The notes beneath the pieces are model-generated. The model saw nothing but the letters and a program-made list of their open reading frames with translations. It ran no database searches and was not told where the DNA came from. DNA of 64,000 nucleotides, taken from positions 4,278,001 to 4,342,000 of the forward strand of contig NZ_CP022464.2 in assembly GCF_002234575.2 (NCBI RefSeq). The letters run 5' to 3'. Shown in pieces: positions 8,607-16,531 of this stretch (positions are counted from its first letter, which is position 1; the number at the start of each line of letters is the position of its first letter). The DNA is from Enterocloster bolteae (lineage in GTDB: Bacteria; Bacillota; Clostridia; Lachnospirales; Lachnospiraceae). Position numbers and translations under genes: made by a program.

Positions 8607-9359
8607 TTACCCTTCCGCATGACGCAGGAGATTAAAACGGATGTGGCTGGTATCATAGAGAGCCACCCCGTGTATGACAGGCTCACTGTTCTGGTCGTAT
8701 CCCACTGCCTGAATCATAAGCACAGAAGCTGCCTTAAGGGGACAGGGATGTCCCAGCATCTCTCCCGCCTCCTGCGCTGACAGGGAACTGACTTCTATCC
8801 AGTCCCGCACCACCATGCGGCCGGTATATTCCTGGATTACCTCAAAATTAGACTTTTCCTGCCAGTCCGTCCGGGCAGGTGTTTCTGAAAACAGATGGAG
8901 GGGAATACGCCCTACACTGACAATGGCCGGAATATCGTCTGCCAGATACAGCTTCTCCACCCGTATACCCCTGCCTCCCTTTCCGGTGCCAAGGTGTTCC
9001 CCAACGGAGGCCGGTATCCTCTCCTCGTCCACGGAAACCAGCCTGCACTCAGGCCGGTATCCGTTTCCGCTGATAACCGAACCGAATTCAAGCATGCCGG
9101 ACAGATTCACCTTCACCTGCCTGGCAGCGGGATTCACAAATGTTCCCCTGCCGTGAATGCGCAGAAGCAGCCCCTCCTGCTCCAGGTCCGTCAGGGCCTT
9201 GCGTATGGTAATACGGCTGACCGCCAGCTGTCTGGCCAGTTCCTCCTCCGGCGGCAGTTTCCCCGCCTCATTAAAGGCTTTCTCTGATATCAGTTTTCGC
9301 AGCGAATCTTTCACACTGTCACTCAATGTCTTTTTTCGGATGGGTGCTATTGAAGGCAT
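8607..9359 (-). CDS. GntR family transcriptional regulator with UTRA (HutC-type) effector domain
   Basis: A 250-residue regulator. The N-terminal winged helix (about residues 10-75) includes PPEEELARQLAVSRITIRKAL and LRIHGRGTFV. Residues about 90-245 are a UTRA ligand-binding domain. The ATG at 9359 is chosen because AAAGGAAA lies eight bases upstream; a GTG ten codons earlier has no such site. It sits directly upstream of the purine permease-ade operon on the same strand. Shared operators suggest it represses both itself and that operon; the effector is probably a purine or related metabolite, which is inference. Confidence 0.88.
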   Translation of the reverse strand: MPSIAPIRKKTLSDSVKDSLRKLISEKAFNEAGKLPPEEELARQLAVSRITIRKALTDLEQEGLLLRIHGRGTFVNPAARQVKVNLSGMLEFGSVISGNGYRPECRLVSVDEERIPASVGEHLGTGKGGRGIRVEKLYLADDIPAIVSVGRIPLHLFSETPARTDWQEKSNFEVIQEYTGRMVVRDWIEVSSLSAQEAGEMLGHPCPLKAASVLMIQAVGYDQNSEPVIHGVALYDTSHIRFNLLRHAEG

Positions 9360-9424
9360 ATTCTGTTTCCTTTCTATATCCGGCTTCACAATCTGCGGGC
9401 TTTTCCGTATGGCATTATAGTATC

Positions 9425-9437
9425 ATGGTAATACCTT
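9425..9437. promoter_or_regulatory. GntR/UTRA operator, copy 2 (autoregulatory)
   Basis: ATGGTAATACCTT, identical to 8467-8479, lies just upstream of a TATAAT -10 box (9419-9414 on the minus strand) of the gntR-type gene. Confidence 0.65.
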
Positions 9438-9518
9438 TATGCCCAGTCTATCATATCTGTTTTTTCTTGCATATGGATACTTTATACGAAATTTCCTTCA
9501 CAACTTCAATAGATTACA

Positions 9519-9562
9519 CAAAAAACAGGCAGCGGCATTCTGCTTCAAATGCCCCGCCTGTT
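9519..9562 (-). terminator. Rho-independent terminator of the GH4...LarA operon
   Basis: On the minus strand the outer stem AACAGGC/GCCTGTT (9562-9556 and 9530-9524) and the inner stem GCATT/AATGC are followed by a T-run (TTTTTTG). It lies about 50 bases after the stop codon of the GH105-LarA ORF. Confidence 0.75.
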
Positions 9563-9597
9563 TCAAATGCCCTGCCTGTTTCAAATGCCCTGCCTGT
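9544..9597. repeat. Three 18-bp tandem repeats carrying the terminator 5' arm
   Basis: Units at 9544-9561, 9562-9579 and 9580-9597 are TTCAAATGCCCYGCCTGT with one base difference between copies. Each unit contains the sequence that forms the upstream arm of the terminator at 9519-9562, so the array offers three alternative arms. Confidence 0.9.
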
Positions 9598-9612
9598 TCA
9601 CATTCCTGTCTG

Positions 9613-10941
9613 CTAATCCTTCCTCCCATCGGTTTCGCCATTCCCGTCTCCGGACAGTACCGGCAAAGTGGAACCGCCGTAGGGCATCACAATCACCCTG
9701 GCCCCCGGTCCCATCTCCTTTACCGCCGCGTCATATGCCTCCTGCACATGGTCAAAAGGCTCCATGAAAATATCGCGCACCAGTTCCCTGTCAATGCCTG
9801 ACACCAGAAATATCCTGGCCCGTTTTAACGCTCTGGCAAAGGAAGCAGCCTTGTGTCCGCCAATCTGGAAATCCCTCTGTATCCGTTTTAGTATGCTGTC
9901 CAGGTCCTCTGCCTCCAGCATCCACTGCTCAAACACAGCTCCCCCCAATCCTTCCGGACAGGCGCCCGCCAGAATGATGATGCCTCCCTGACGTACTGCC
10001 TGCTCCGCATTGGCCAGGGCCTTCTGTGTCTGATACAGGTTCAGATCCTTTGGAGCCCCTCCCTGGGATACAATCACGATATCTGCCAGCTCATTGATCT
10101 CCATACGGTAAAACCCGTCCAGGAACCTGCATCCCTGTCTGTGGGCCTCCTTAAGCTCACCTGCCACAGCGTGAATCACATTTTTATGCTCGTCCAGAAC
10201 CACGTTCAAAAGGAAATCCACGCCGCAGATACCTGCCGCCTCTTCCAGGTCCTCCCGCACCGGATTCCCTTCAAGGGTTCCCGCCTTTGCCATGGGGTGA
10301 ATCATCCTGCTGTGGTTTTTCCGAATGGCCTGCATGGTGGAAACGCCCGGCATGATTGCCTTTGCTCCGCCCGAATAACCGGCAAAAAAATGGTATTCAA
10401 TATTGCCCAGACATATTCTCAGGTCAGCATGCGCCACCTTATCCGCTATGTCCACCGGTGTGCCGGCCTTTGTCTCTCCCATATGAATAAAGCTGCATTC
10501 GGACGAGTCCATGCATCTGCAAGTATTATATACTTCGTCCCCCGCCAGATGCCGCATCTCCTCTGACGTATGTCTCCTGTGGGTCCCCATGGCAAACACC
10601 ACAGTGATATGGGAGCGGCTGACTCCGGCCTTTTCCAGCCGTTTCAACACATGGGGAAGCACCCTCCAGGAAGGCATGGGACGGGTGATGTCACTTGTAA
10701 TGATGACCACATCCTTTTTCCCTGATGCCATCTTTTCAAGCCGTTCTGTGCCTATGGGGGAATCCAGAGCCCTCTCAATAATCTCTTCCTCCGGCGCTCT
10801 CATCTCTTTTTTATGGGGAGTCAGGATATGGGCAATGGCGTCTCTGGGGATTTTTACCTTTTCCGTGCCTGTACCATAACCAAGCTCTATCTCCTCCACA
10901 GCCCTGTGCCGCAGCTCATACACATCGTTTAGCTTTACCAT
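9613..10941 (-). other. Internal translation unit: stand-alone LarA-like protein (442 aa) within the fusion ORF
   Basis: The ATG at 10941-10939 (M373 of the fusion) opens a 442-residue product close to the usual LarA length. It is preceded by GGAGG with an eight-base spacer. The GH105 part ends just before it and is itself of ordinary length. The simplest reading is two genes whose separating stop codon is absent; whether the fused, the separate, or both proteins are made cannot be told from sequence. Confidence 0.6.
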
Positions 10942-12057
10942 CCCTGTTACCTCCGTATCCTGTATACTTCTTCTGCGGACCTCCCACTGGCTGTAAGCCA
11001 GCATAAAGGCAGCCGCGCCCTTTTGCTCATCTGAGACAACTGCTTCTCCCAGATAATAAGAAACACTTCCATCCCGTTCCGGCCGGTCAGCCGGTCCCAG
11101 GCCTGCGCCTGCGCAGGTTCCCTCCAGGTGGAGGCATCCGTTTCTGAGCTTCAGCTTCTCTGTCTCCAGAGCCATCATGATAAGGTCCGCCCGCTGGACT
11201 GTCTGCCTGTTAAATATTCCCATCTCATATCCCTTATAAATGGAATACGCTGCCATGGCCGAGGCAGACGTCTCCAGATAATTGCCCGGTGTCTTTCCCA
11301 GGGCCGTCAGCTGGAAAAACAGACCGCTTTCCTGGTCCTGATACCGGAGCATTCCCTCCATGGCTTCCTTCCACAAACCGGCCAGGTACTGCCAGTCCTC
11401 TGACCCCCTTGGCAATATGGAACAGCAGTCTGCCAGTGCCATCAGATACCAGCCCTCTGCCCTTGACCAGAAATTCGGGGAACGCCCCGTCTCAGGGTCG
11501 GCCCAGAACTGGCATTTTCCCTCATCATATGCGTGGATATACAGGCTGGCTGACTCATCGTACAGGAACCGCCTGGCGTTTTCAAACTGCTTTATGATGT
11601 CTGCGCAGTTCTTTTTATCCCCCAGCTCCATCTCATACTGAAGGTAAAAGGGCGCCGCCATATAAAGGCCGTCCAGCCATATCTGGCGGGGATATATCTT
11701 CTTATGCCAGAAACTTCCGGATTCTGTCCTGGGCTGACGCCGCAATTGCTCCATAAGCTGCTTTGCTGCCAGCCGGTACTTCTCCTGCCCTGTCTCTCGA
11801 TACAGAAAGAGCAGGCCGCGGCCGGACGGAATCTTGTCCAGACTGTACTCCTCCCGGTCATACCACCGTATCCTGCCGTCAGGGCATATGTACCGGTCCA
11901 GAAACACCCTTACCGCCTCTGCATAGCGTTTCCTGCCTGTGGCCTTATACATGGCCTCCAGGCCAGTGAGGACACAGCCGTCCTCATAGTTCCAGAACTT
12001 CCTGTCCAGTTTCATGAACTCTTCTGCATACTGACTGATATATCGTTCAGCTGTCAT
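9613..12057 (-). CDS. Fusion ORF: GH105 unsaturated glycuronyl hydrolase + LarA-type nickel-pincer racemase/epimerase
   Basis: An 814-residue ORF. Residues 1-370 are a full-length GH105 (YteR/YesR-like) domain with WLDGLYMA around D129 and HAYDE around H175; this family hydrolyses unsaturated galacturonyl residues from lyase products. Residues 373-814 are a full-length LarA-family domain. The active-site pattern is intact by spacing to L. plantarum LarA: DITRP (D456, R459), GTH (H493), H556, pincer-attachment K566 ten residues later and nickel ligand H582 sixteen later. The start overlaps the leuD-like stop by 11 bases and has GAGGAGG before it. An internal GGAGG-ATG at M373 suggests LarA can also be made alone. 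The LarBCE cofactor genes are not in the window. The LarA substrate is unknown. Confidence 0.88.
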   Translation of the reverse strand: MTAERYISQYAEEFMKLDRKFWNYEDGCVLTGLEAMYKATGRKRYAEAVRVFLDRYICPDGRIRWYDREEYSLDKIPSGRGLLFLYRETGQEKYRLAAKQLMEQLRRQPRTESGSFWHKKIYPRQIWLDGLYMAAPFYLQYEMELGDKKNCADIIKQFENARRFLYDESASLYIHAYDEGKCQFWADPETGRSPNFWSRAEGWYLMALADCCSILPRGSEDWQYLAGLWKEAMEGMLRYQDQESGLFFQLTALGKTPGNYLETSASAMAAYSIYKGYEMGIFNRQTVQRADLIMMALETEKLKLRNGCLHLEGTCAGAGLGPADRPERDGSVSYYLGEAVVSDEQKGAAAFMLAYSQWEVRRRSIQDTEVTGMVKLNDVYELRHRAVEEIELGYGTGTEKVKIPRDAIAHILTPHKKEMRAPEEEIIERALDSPIGTERLEKMASGKKDVVIITSDITRPMPSWRVLPHVLKRLEKAGVSRSHITVVFAMGTHRRHTSEEMRHLAGDEVYNTCRCMDSSECSFIHMGETKAGTPVDIADKVAHADLRICLGNIEYHFFAGYSGGAKAIMPGVSTMQAIRKNHSRMIHPMAKAGTLEGNPVREDLEEAAGICGVDFLLNVVLDEHKNVIHAVAGELKEAHRQGCRFLDGFYRMEINELADIVIVSQGGAPKDLNLYQTQKALANAEQAVRQGGIIILAGACPEGLGGAVFEQWMLEAEDLDSILKRIQRDFQIGGHKAASFARALKRARIFLVSGIDRELVRDIFMEPFDHVQEAYDAAVKEMGPGARVIVMPYGGSTLPVLSGDGNGETDGRKD
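10950..10954 (-). promoter_or_regulatory. Internal Shine-Dalgarno for LarA
   Basis: GGAGG on the minus strand, eight bases upstream of the in-frame ATG at 10941. It is as good as the ribosome-binding sites of the separate genes in this operon. Confidence 0.65.
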
Positions 12058-12562
12058 GGCCCTCCTCTTTTATCCGCTTGATAAACAATGGCTTGATGCC
12101 TCCTGCTTCCAGAATGGACATGGCGTATTCCCCGATTGTTTCACACTGGTGCTGTTCCCCTGTATCCAGATTCTTAAGTACCCCTGCCGTCATATTGATT
12201 TCCAGGTTCTGGCCGCTCTCCACCTTTCCTCCGATACCCTTGCACACCAGCAGCGGAAGGCCCAGATTGATGGCGTTGCGGTAAAAAATCCTTGCAAAGG
12301 ATTCGGCCACCACCGCCCCTGCTCCCATGTTAAGCAGGGCAATGGCTGCATGCTCCCTGCTGGATCCGCACCCGAAATTAGTGCCCGCCACAATGATTCC
12401 TCCCTTTGGAAAATTTCGGGCAATCCCCTCATCCACGCCTTCCAGGCAGTGGCTGCCGATTTCCTCCGGATTGGTAAGGGCCAGGTAACGGCCAGGATAA
12501 ATCTGGTCCGTATCAATGTTATTTCCCAGGGCCAGGGCCTGGCCTGCAAATTTTTCCTTCAT
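12047..12562 (-). CDS. LeuD-like hydro-lyase small subunit
   Basis: A 171-residue swivel-domain subunit of the 3-isopropylmalate dehydratase/homoaconitase family. It carries NNIDTDQIYPGRYL (14-27) and FGCGSSREHA (63-72). The short loop after the conserved R25 reads YLAL (26-29), whereas isopropylmalate isomerases typically have YLRT and archaeal homoaconitases YLVY. This loop contacts the variable part of the substrate, so the usual leucine-pathway substrate is doubtful. It lies four bases after the large-subunit gene and overlaps the GH105-LarA start by 11. No other leucine biosynthesis gene is nearby. A catabolic hydroxy-acid substrate is inferred from context. Confidence 0.88.
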   Translation of the reverse strand: MKEKFAGQALALGNNIDTDQIYPGRYLALTNPEEIGSHCLEGVDEGIARNFPKGGIIVAGTNFGCGSSREHAAIALLNMGAGAVVAESFARIFYRNAINLGLPLLVCKGIGGKVESGQNLEINMTAGVLKNLDTGEQHQCETIGEYAMSILEAGGIKPLFIKRIKEEGHDS

Positions 12563-12566
12563 TTTC

Positions 12567-13865
12567 TCACTCCCCTTTCCCGGTTGCTTCTGTTTCCCGT
12601 CTCTCTGCCTGCCCCTGATTTTCCCAGGACGGATCGGTCAGATATCCGGTCAGCGCAGACATGGCCACGGTAGCTGGCGACGCCAGATATACGGCGGAAT
12701 CCCTGCTCCCCATCCTGCCCGGAAAATTCCGGTTGGAGGTGGTAACGCACACCTCTCCTGCGGCCAGGACTCCCTGGTGGGCGCTGAGACAGGGACCGCA
12801 TCCAGGCGCGGATATGGTGGCTCCCGCGTCTATGAGGGTGTCCAGGAAGCCCTTTGCAATACATTCTTTAAGTACTTCAGCGGATGCCGGAATCACAACC
12901 ATACGGACATGGGGGGCAATTGTGCGCCCCTTCAGTATGCGGGCAGCCTCTCCTATATCCTCCACACGTCCGCCGGTACATGCTCCCACAAATGCCTGGT
13001 CAATGCGGACCCTGCCCGCCAGGGCCACCGCACCCACATTATCCACGCTGGAGGGCATGGAAACCTGGGGCTTCAGTCCGCTTATATCAAAGACATAGGT
13101 TTCCTCATATTCAAAATCACCGTCCGTCTGCTCCACCGTAAACGGGCGGCTGGTCCGGCCTGCCACATAGTCCAAAACCGCCTGGTTGGGCTCCATGTAA
13201 GCTGTCTTTGCCCCCATTTCAACCGCCATGTTGCAGAGCACCATGCGCCCAGCCACATCCAGCTGTTCCACATAGGAGCCGGTGAACTCGATAGCCTTAT
13301 ACACTGCCCCATCCGCCTTCATTTTCCCTATGATATACAAAATCACGTCCTTTGGAAGCACATGGCTTCCCGGCATGCCTTCCAGGTGTATCCGTATGAT
13401 TTCCGGCACCCTGAACCAGAGTTTTCCGGTTATCAGGACCGTGGCCATATCCGTGGCCCCAATGCCTGTTCCCAGGCATCCGAACGCGCCGTGGGTGGTG
13501 GTATGGGAATCGGTTGCCACCAGAATCATGCCGGGATACACCAGGCCCGCCTCAGGCATAACCTGATGGCAGATACCCGCGTTGATGTCAAAATGATGGG
13601 TAAGTCCCTGCTCCTGCCTGAACAGGCGCATCTCCCTGTGGTTGCGGGACGCCTCAATGGTGGGGGAGGGCGCATAGTGGTCAAACACAAAGGCCGCCTT
13701 GTCCCTGTCCCATACCTTCTCGCCTCCCATCTCCCGGAAGGAATAGATGGTCTGGAGATACAGGTCGTTAATCTCCGCAAAATCAATGTCGGCCGTTATG
13801 ATTTCCCCGCTGACCACCCGGTCACGGCCGCTGTGCTTTGCCAATATCTTCTCTATCGCATGCAT
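12567..13865 (-). CDS. LeuC-like [4Fe-4S] hydro-lyase large subunit (aconitase superfamily)
   Basis: A 432-residue aconitase-superfamily protein. Motifs are ATDSHTTTHGAFGCLGTGIG (117-136), the cluster cysteines C296 (GACTGGR), C356 and C359 (PGCGPC), and the substrate-binding SNRNFPGRMG (377-386). Its length fits the short bacterial/archaeal LeuC/HacA type that pairs with a separate small subunit, which follows four bases downstream. AGGAGAAAAGG precedes the start. The enzyme should isomerise or (de)hydrate a substituted malate/citrate-like acid. Its place beside LarA and an enolase-superfamily gene in a glycuronide operon argues against leucine biosynthesis, but that is context only. Confidence 0.9.
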   Translation of the reverse strand: MHAIEKILAKHSGRDRVVSGEIITADIDFAEINDLYLQTIYSFREMGGEKVWDRDKAAFVFDHYAPSPTIEASRNHREMRLFRQEQGLTHHFDINAGICHQVMPEAGLVYPGMILVATDSHTTTHGAFGCLGTGIGATDMATVLITGKLWFRVPEIIRIHLEGMPGSHVLPKDVILYIIGKMKADGAVYKAIEFTGSYVEQLDVAGRMVLCNMAVEMGAKTAYMEPNQAVLDYVAGRTSRPFTVEQTDGDFEYEETYVFDISGLKPQVSMPSSVDNVGAVALAGRVRIDQAFVGACTGGRVEDIGEAARILKGRTIAPHVRMVVIPASAEVLKECIAKGFLDTLIDAGATISAPGCGPCLSAHQGVLAAGEVCVTTSNRNFPGRMGSRDSAVYLASPATVAMSALTGYLTDPSWENQGQAERRETEATGKGE

Positions 13866-13869
13866 ATCC

Positions 13870-13904
13870 TTTTCTCCTGTCCTGCTTTTTTCTCCTGTCC
13901 TGCT
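13870..13904. repeat. Direct repeat pair (about 17 bp, period 18)
   Basis: TTTTCTCCTGTCCTGCT occurs at 13870-13886 and 13888-13904, filling the gap between the enolase-superfamily stop codon and the leuC-like start. On the minus strand each copy carries AGGACAGGAGAAAA, duplicating the purine-rich ribosome-binding region. Confidence 0.85.
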
Positions 13905-14998
13905 TATATGATTCTGAATCTGTCCAACACACTGTAGTCAGGCTCAAAGCCGATTCCCGGACGTTCCGGGGCCGGCAGCCTCCCCTCCCTGTCAATCTCC
14001 AGGGAGTCATTGAACGCATTTTGCCACACCTCATCGTATGCCGGAGGATAATACTCAATATAGGACACATTGCCCACTGCCGCTCCCAGGGAAATATTGA
14101 TGGTCTGGTCCCCATGGGGCGCCAGCTCCAGACAGTGGGCCTGGGACAGGGCTGCTGTCTTTAAGAACTCCGTGACGCCGCCCATGAGGAAAGGCGCCGG
14201 GTTTAAGATTGGAACAGCTCCGGTGTCAATCAGCTCCTTAAAGCCCCATTTGGTATACTCATTCTCCCCGGCCGCCAGGGGAATCACTGTCTTGTCCGCC
14301 AGCCTTTTCATCCCGCCGTAATCATGGGGCGCCACCGGTTCCTCCAGACAGTAGATATCGTATTCCTCCACCAGCCCGGCAAACTGGACTGCCCTGTGGC
14401 TGGAATACGCACAGTTGGCATCCAGCATGAGCAGGGCCCGGGGGCCTATGGCTTCCCGCACAGCCTTTACCCTGGCAGCATCTTCACGGATGCTCAGGGC
14501 ACCCACCTTCATCTTGACGCCTGAGACCCCCTGTTCCATATAACCCTCCATCTCTCTCTGGAGATCCGCGATTCCTTTTCCAGGTTCATAATATCCGCCG
14601 GCAATATAAACAGGCACGCTCCTTCTGTATTCCCCCAAGAGCCGGTACAGCGGCAGTCCCAGTGACTTGGCCTTGATATCCCAAAGGGCCATGTCAATAC
14701 CGCTGATCGTTCTGGTGCTGATTCCCTTGCGCCCTGTAAGCTTAGGCACATAGAGTCTATCCCAAAGCCACTCCGTGCGCATAGGATCCTGTCCAATCAA
14801 CCGGTCTTTCAGCTCATCCACCATCATGAAAGGATTTATGCCCAGTACCGGACCGGAAAGGCCGTATCCTGTAATTTCCTGGTCTGTCTCCACTGTGATA
14901 ACCGCCAGGCCGCAGTGGGTGTAGGTATGCATTCCGTTGGTGATGGGACGGCTTTTCTCCCATCTGAAATATTCCTGTCTTACATCTGTTATCTTCAT
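13904..14998 (-). CDS. Enolase-superfamily (mandelate racemase/muconate lactonizing) protein, probable sugar-acid dehydratase or racemase
   Basis: A 364-residue protein with the N-terminal capping domain and (beta/alpha)7 barrel of the mandelate racemase subgroup. The KxK general-base motif is K162-M-K164. Metal ligands are D193 (MLDAN), the EEP motif at 219-221 and E245 (AAGEN). The catalytic H295 sits in APHG. The Asp normally paired with that His (in QPD...GG) is replaced: the region reads NPAPFLMGG, putting Ala at 268. The His-Asp dyad is thus incomplete and the reaction uncertain. It sits between the ABC lipoprotein and the leuC-like gene. Acid-sugar dehydration is likely from family and context. 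Confidence 0.87.
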   Translation of the reverse strand: MKITDVRQEYFRWEKSRPITNGMHTYTHCGLAVITVETDQEITGYGLSGPVLGINPFMMVDELKDRLIGQDPMRTEWLWDRLYVPKLTGRKGISTRTISGIDMALWDIKAKSLGLPLYRLLGEYRRSVPVYIAGGYYEPGKGIADLQREMEGYMEQGVSGVKMKVGALSIREDAARVKAVREAIGPRALLMLDANCAYSSHRAVQFAGLVEEYDIYCLEEPVAPHDYGGMKRLADKTVIPLAAGENEYTKWGFKELIDTGAVPILNPAPFLMGGVTEFLKTAALSQAHCLELAPHGDQTINISLGAAVGNVSYIEYYPPAYDEVWQNAFNDSLEIDREGRLPAPERPGIGFEPDYSVLDRFRII

Positions 14999-15077
14999 AT
15001 GATGTCCTTTACAAAAGGGAATGCCGCAAAATGCATCTCCCCATTCTGCGGCATCTCTCTCCTGTTCCTTCCTGCCC

Positions 15078-16496
15078 TTACTGGGCAGTTGCTGTCTCTA
15101 TTTCCCGGTTGATTCCGTCAATCAGCATATCCGCACAGGCAGCAGCGTCCTCTTCCCCATAGCTCAAAGACTGGATTGCAAGGGTATACACACCGTCAGG
15201 CGCCTTTAATGCAGCCCGCTCTGTGAATATATCCAGCTTGAAGGCAGACCATGCCATCAGTTTCTCATTCATTTCAGCCACCAGGCTTCCCTCAGTCTCA
15301 ACATATTTAACCGCATTTTTGTTGCACGGGATGCCGCGGCTGTCTCCAAGGATAACAGCTCCTTCTTCGTCCCCAAACAGGAACTGTATCAGGGCAGCAG
15401 CTTCCACCGGATGCTCAGAAGTGGAAGTGATTGCAATAACCTGCGATGCCTTAATGGGACCGCCATGGTATTCGCCCATATTAATCATATCGCCCACCAC
15501 AATTTCGCCGTCAGTGACCGCATCCACATACTTGGCAATATTGGTATCCCAGCACATGGCGCCGCCGTAATGGCCGTTAATCCAGCTCTCGCTTGTCTCC
15601 AAAAGTTCAGAGGTGCCTTCCCCTGCCAGCTTCTCGGAATCAGGGATGATGTGCCTGTCTTCCAGCTCCTTGATGAAGTTCAGTCCTTCTGCGATTTCTT
15701 CTTTGGAGTACTGAAGCGCATTGTCCTTAATCCAATCCCTGCCGTATTTACACTGGAGATAATAAATCATGAGATGCACCTTTACATAATCCGCACAGGC
15801 AAAGGGATAGTAGGATCCATCCTCATAAGCCGCGAATTTCTCCCCCGCCTCATACAGCTCGTCCAGGGTAGTGGGTATCTTTGCCCCTACCTTATCATAG
15901 GTTGTCTTGTTCCATATAAAACCGCGGCCCGTATTGGCGATAGGGAGGGCCTGCAGGGCTCCGTTCACCGTATAAAAGGCCTTGTCGGAATCATCATAAT
16001 TAGACAGGTCAATGATATTGGAAACCTTGTTCAGATCATAAAAGGTATCTCCGTTGGGTGAGTAAGCAAAAACCCAGTCCATGTTCAGCTGCACCACATC
16101 TGCCGCGGATCCCGCATTAAGGGCCAGGGATATCTTCTCCTCATGGCCGTTAAAAGCCTCGTACTCCGCCTCCACGGTTATGTTGGGATATTTGGCCTCA
16201 AATGCCTCGATGGCCTTAAGTGTCTTTTCATGGCGGGAATCCCCTCCCCACCAGTTAAAACGCAGGGTGATTGGGTCTGTGGTGTTTACCTCCATGTCAG
16301 CAGAAGCTGCCGCCTCTGTGTCTGCCCCGGCTGCCTCCGGGTCTGCTCCGGCTGCGTTTTCCGCCGCCTTTGTATCCTGGGTCTTAGCCGGAGCGGCTGC
16401 GGTCTCCTTTGACTGTGTGGGCATACATCCCGCCAGGGACCCTGCCAGGGCACCCGCCAGAATCAGACTAACCAGTTGTTTTCCTCGTTTTCTCAT
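15078..16496 (-). CDS. ABC transporter extracellular solute-binding lipoprotein (family 1)
   Basis: A 472-residue lipoprotein with a signal peptide ending in the lipobox LAGC (Cys about residue 23). An Ala/Glu-rich linker follows (about 30-72), then a family-1 solute-binding fold with ITLRFNWWGGDSRHEKT and GRGFIWNKTTYDKVG. It captures the oligosaccharide outside the membrane for the two permeases encoded just upstream. No ATPase gene is in the operon; as is common in Firmicutes for MalFG-type importers, a shared MsmX/UgpC-type ATPase elsewhere probably powers it. Neighbouring GH4 and GH105 genes suggest an acidic, uronate-containing ligand. Confidence 0.92.
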   Translation of the reverse strand: MRKRGKQLVSLILAGALAGSLAGCMPTQSKETAAAPAKTQDTKAAENAAGADPEAAGADTEAAASADMEVNTTDPITLRFNWWGGDSRHEKTLKAIEAFEAKYPNITVEAEYEAFNGHEEKISLALNAGSAADVVQLNMDWVFAYSPNGDTFYDLNKVSNIIDLSNYDDSDKAFYTVNGALQALPIANTGRGFIWNKTTYDKVGAKIPTTLDELYEAGEKFAAYEDGSYYPFACADYVKVHLMIYYLQCKYGRDWIKDNALQYSKEEIAEGLNFIKELEDRHIIPDSEKLAGEGTSELLETSESWINGHYGGAMCWDTNIAKYVDAVTDGEIVVGDMINMGEYHGGPIKASQVIAITSTSEHPVEAAALIQFLFGDEEGAVILGDSRGIPCNKNAVKYVETEGSLVAEMNEKLMAWSAFKLDIFTERAALKAPDGVYTLAIQSLSYGEEDAAACADMLIDGINREIETATAQ

Positions 16497-16531
16497 GTGT
16501 AACCTCCCATTATAATTTTATTTATTTTTCT

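Noticed and set aside
12516..13937. A 473-codon plus-strand frame opposite the leuC-like gene
   Set aside because: It is a shadow of the conserved aconitase-type gene with no recognisable protein features or start signals.
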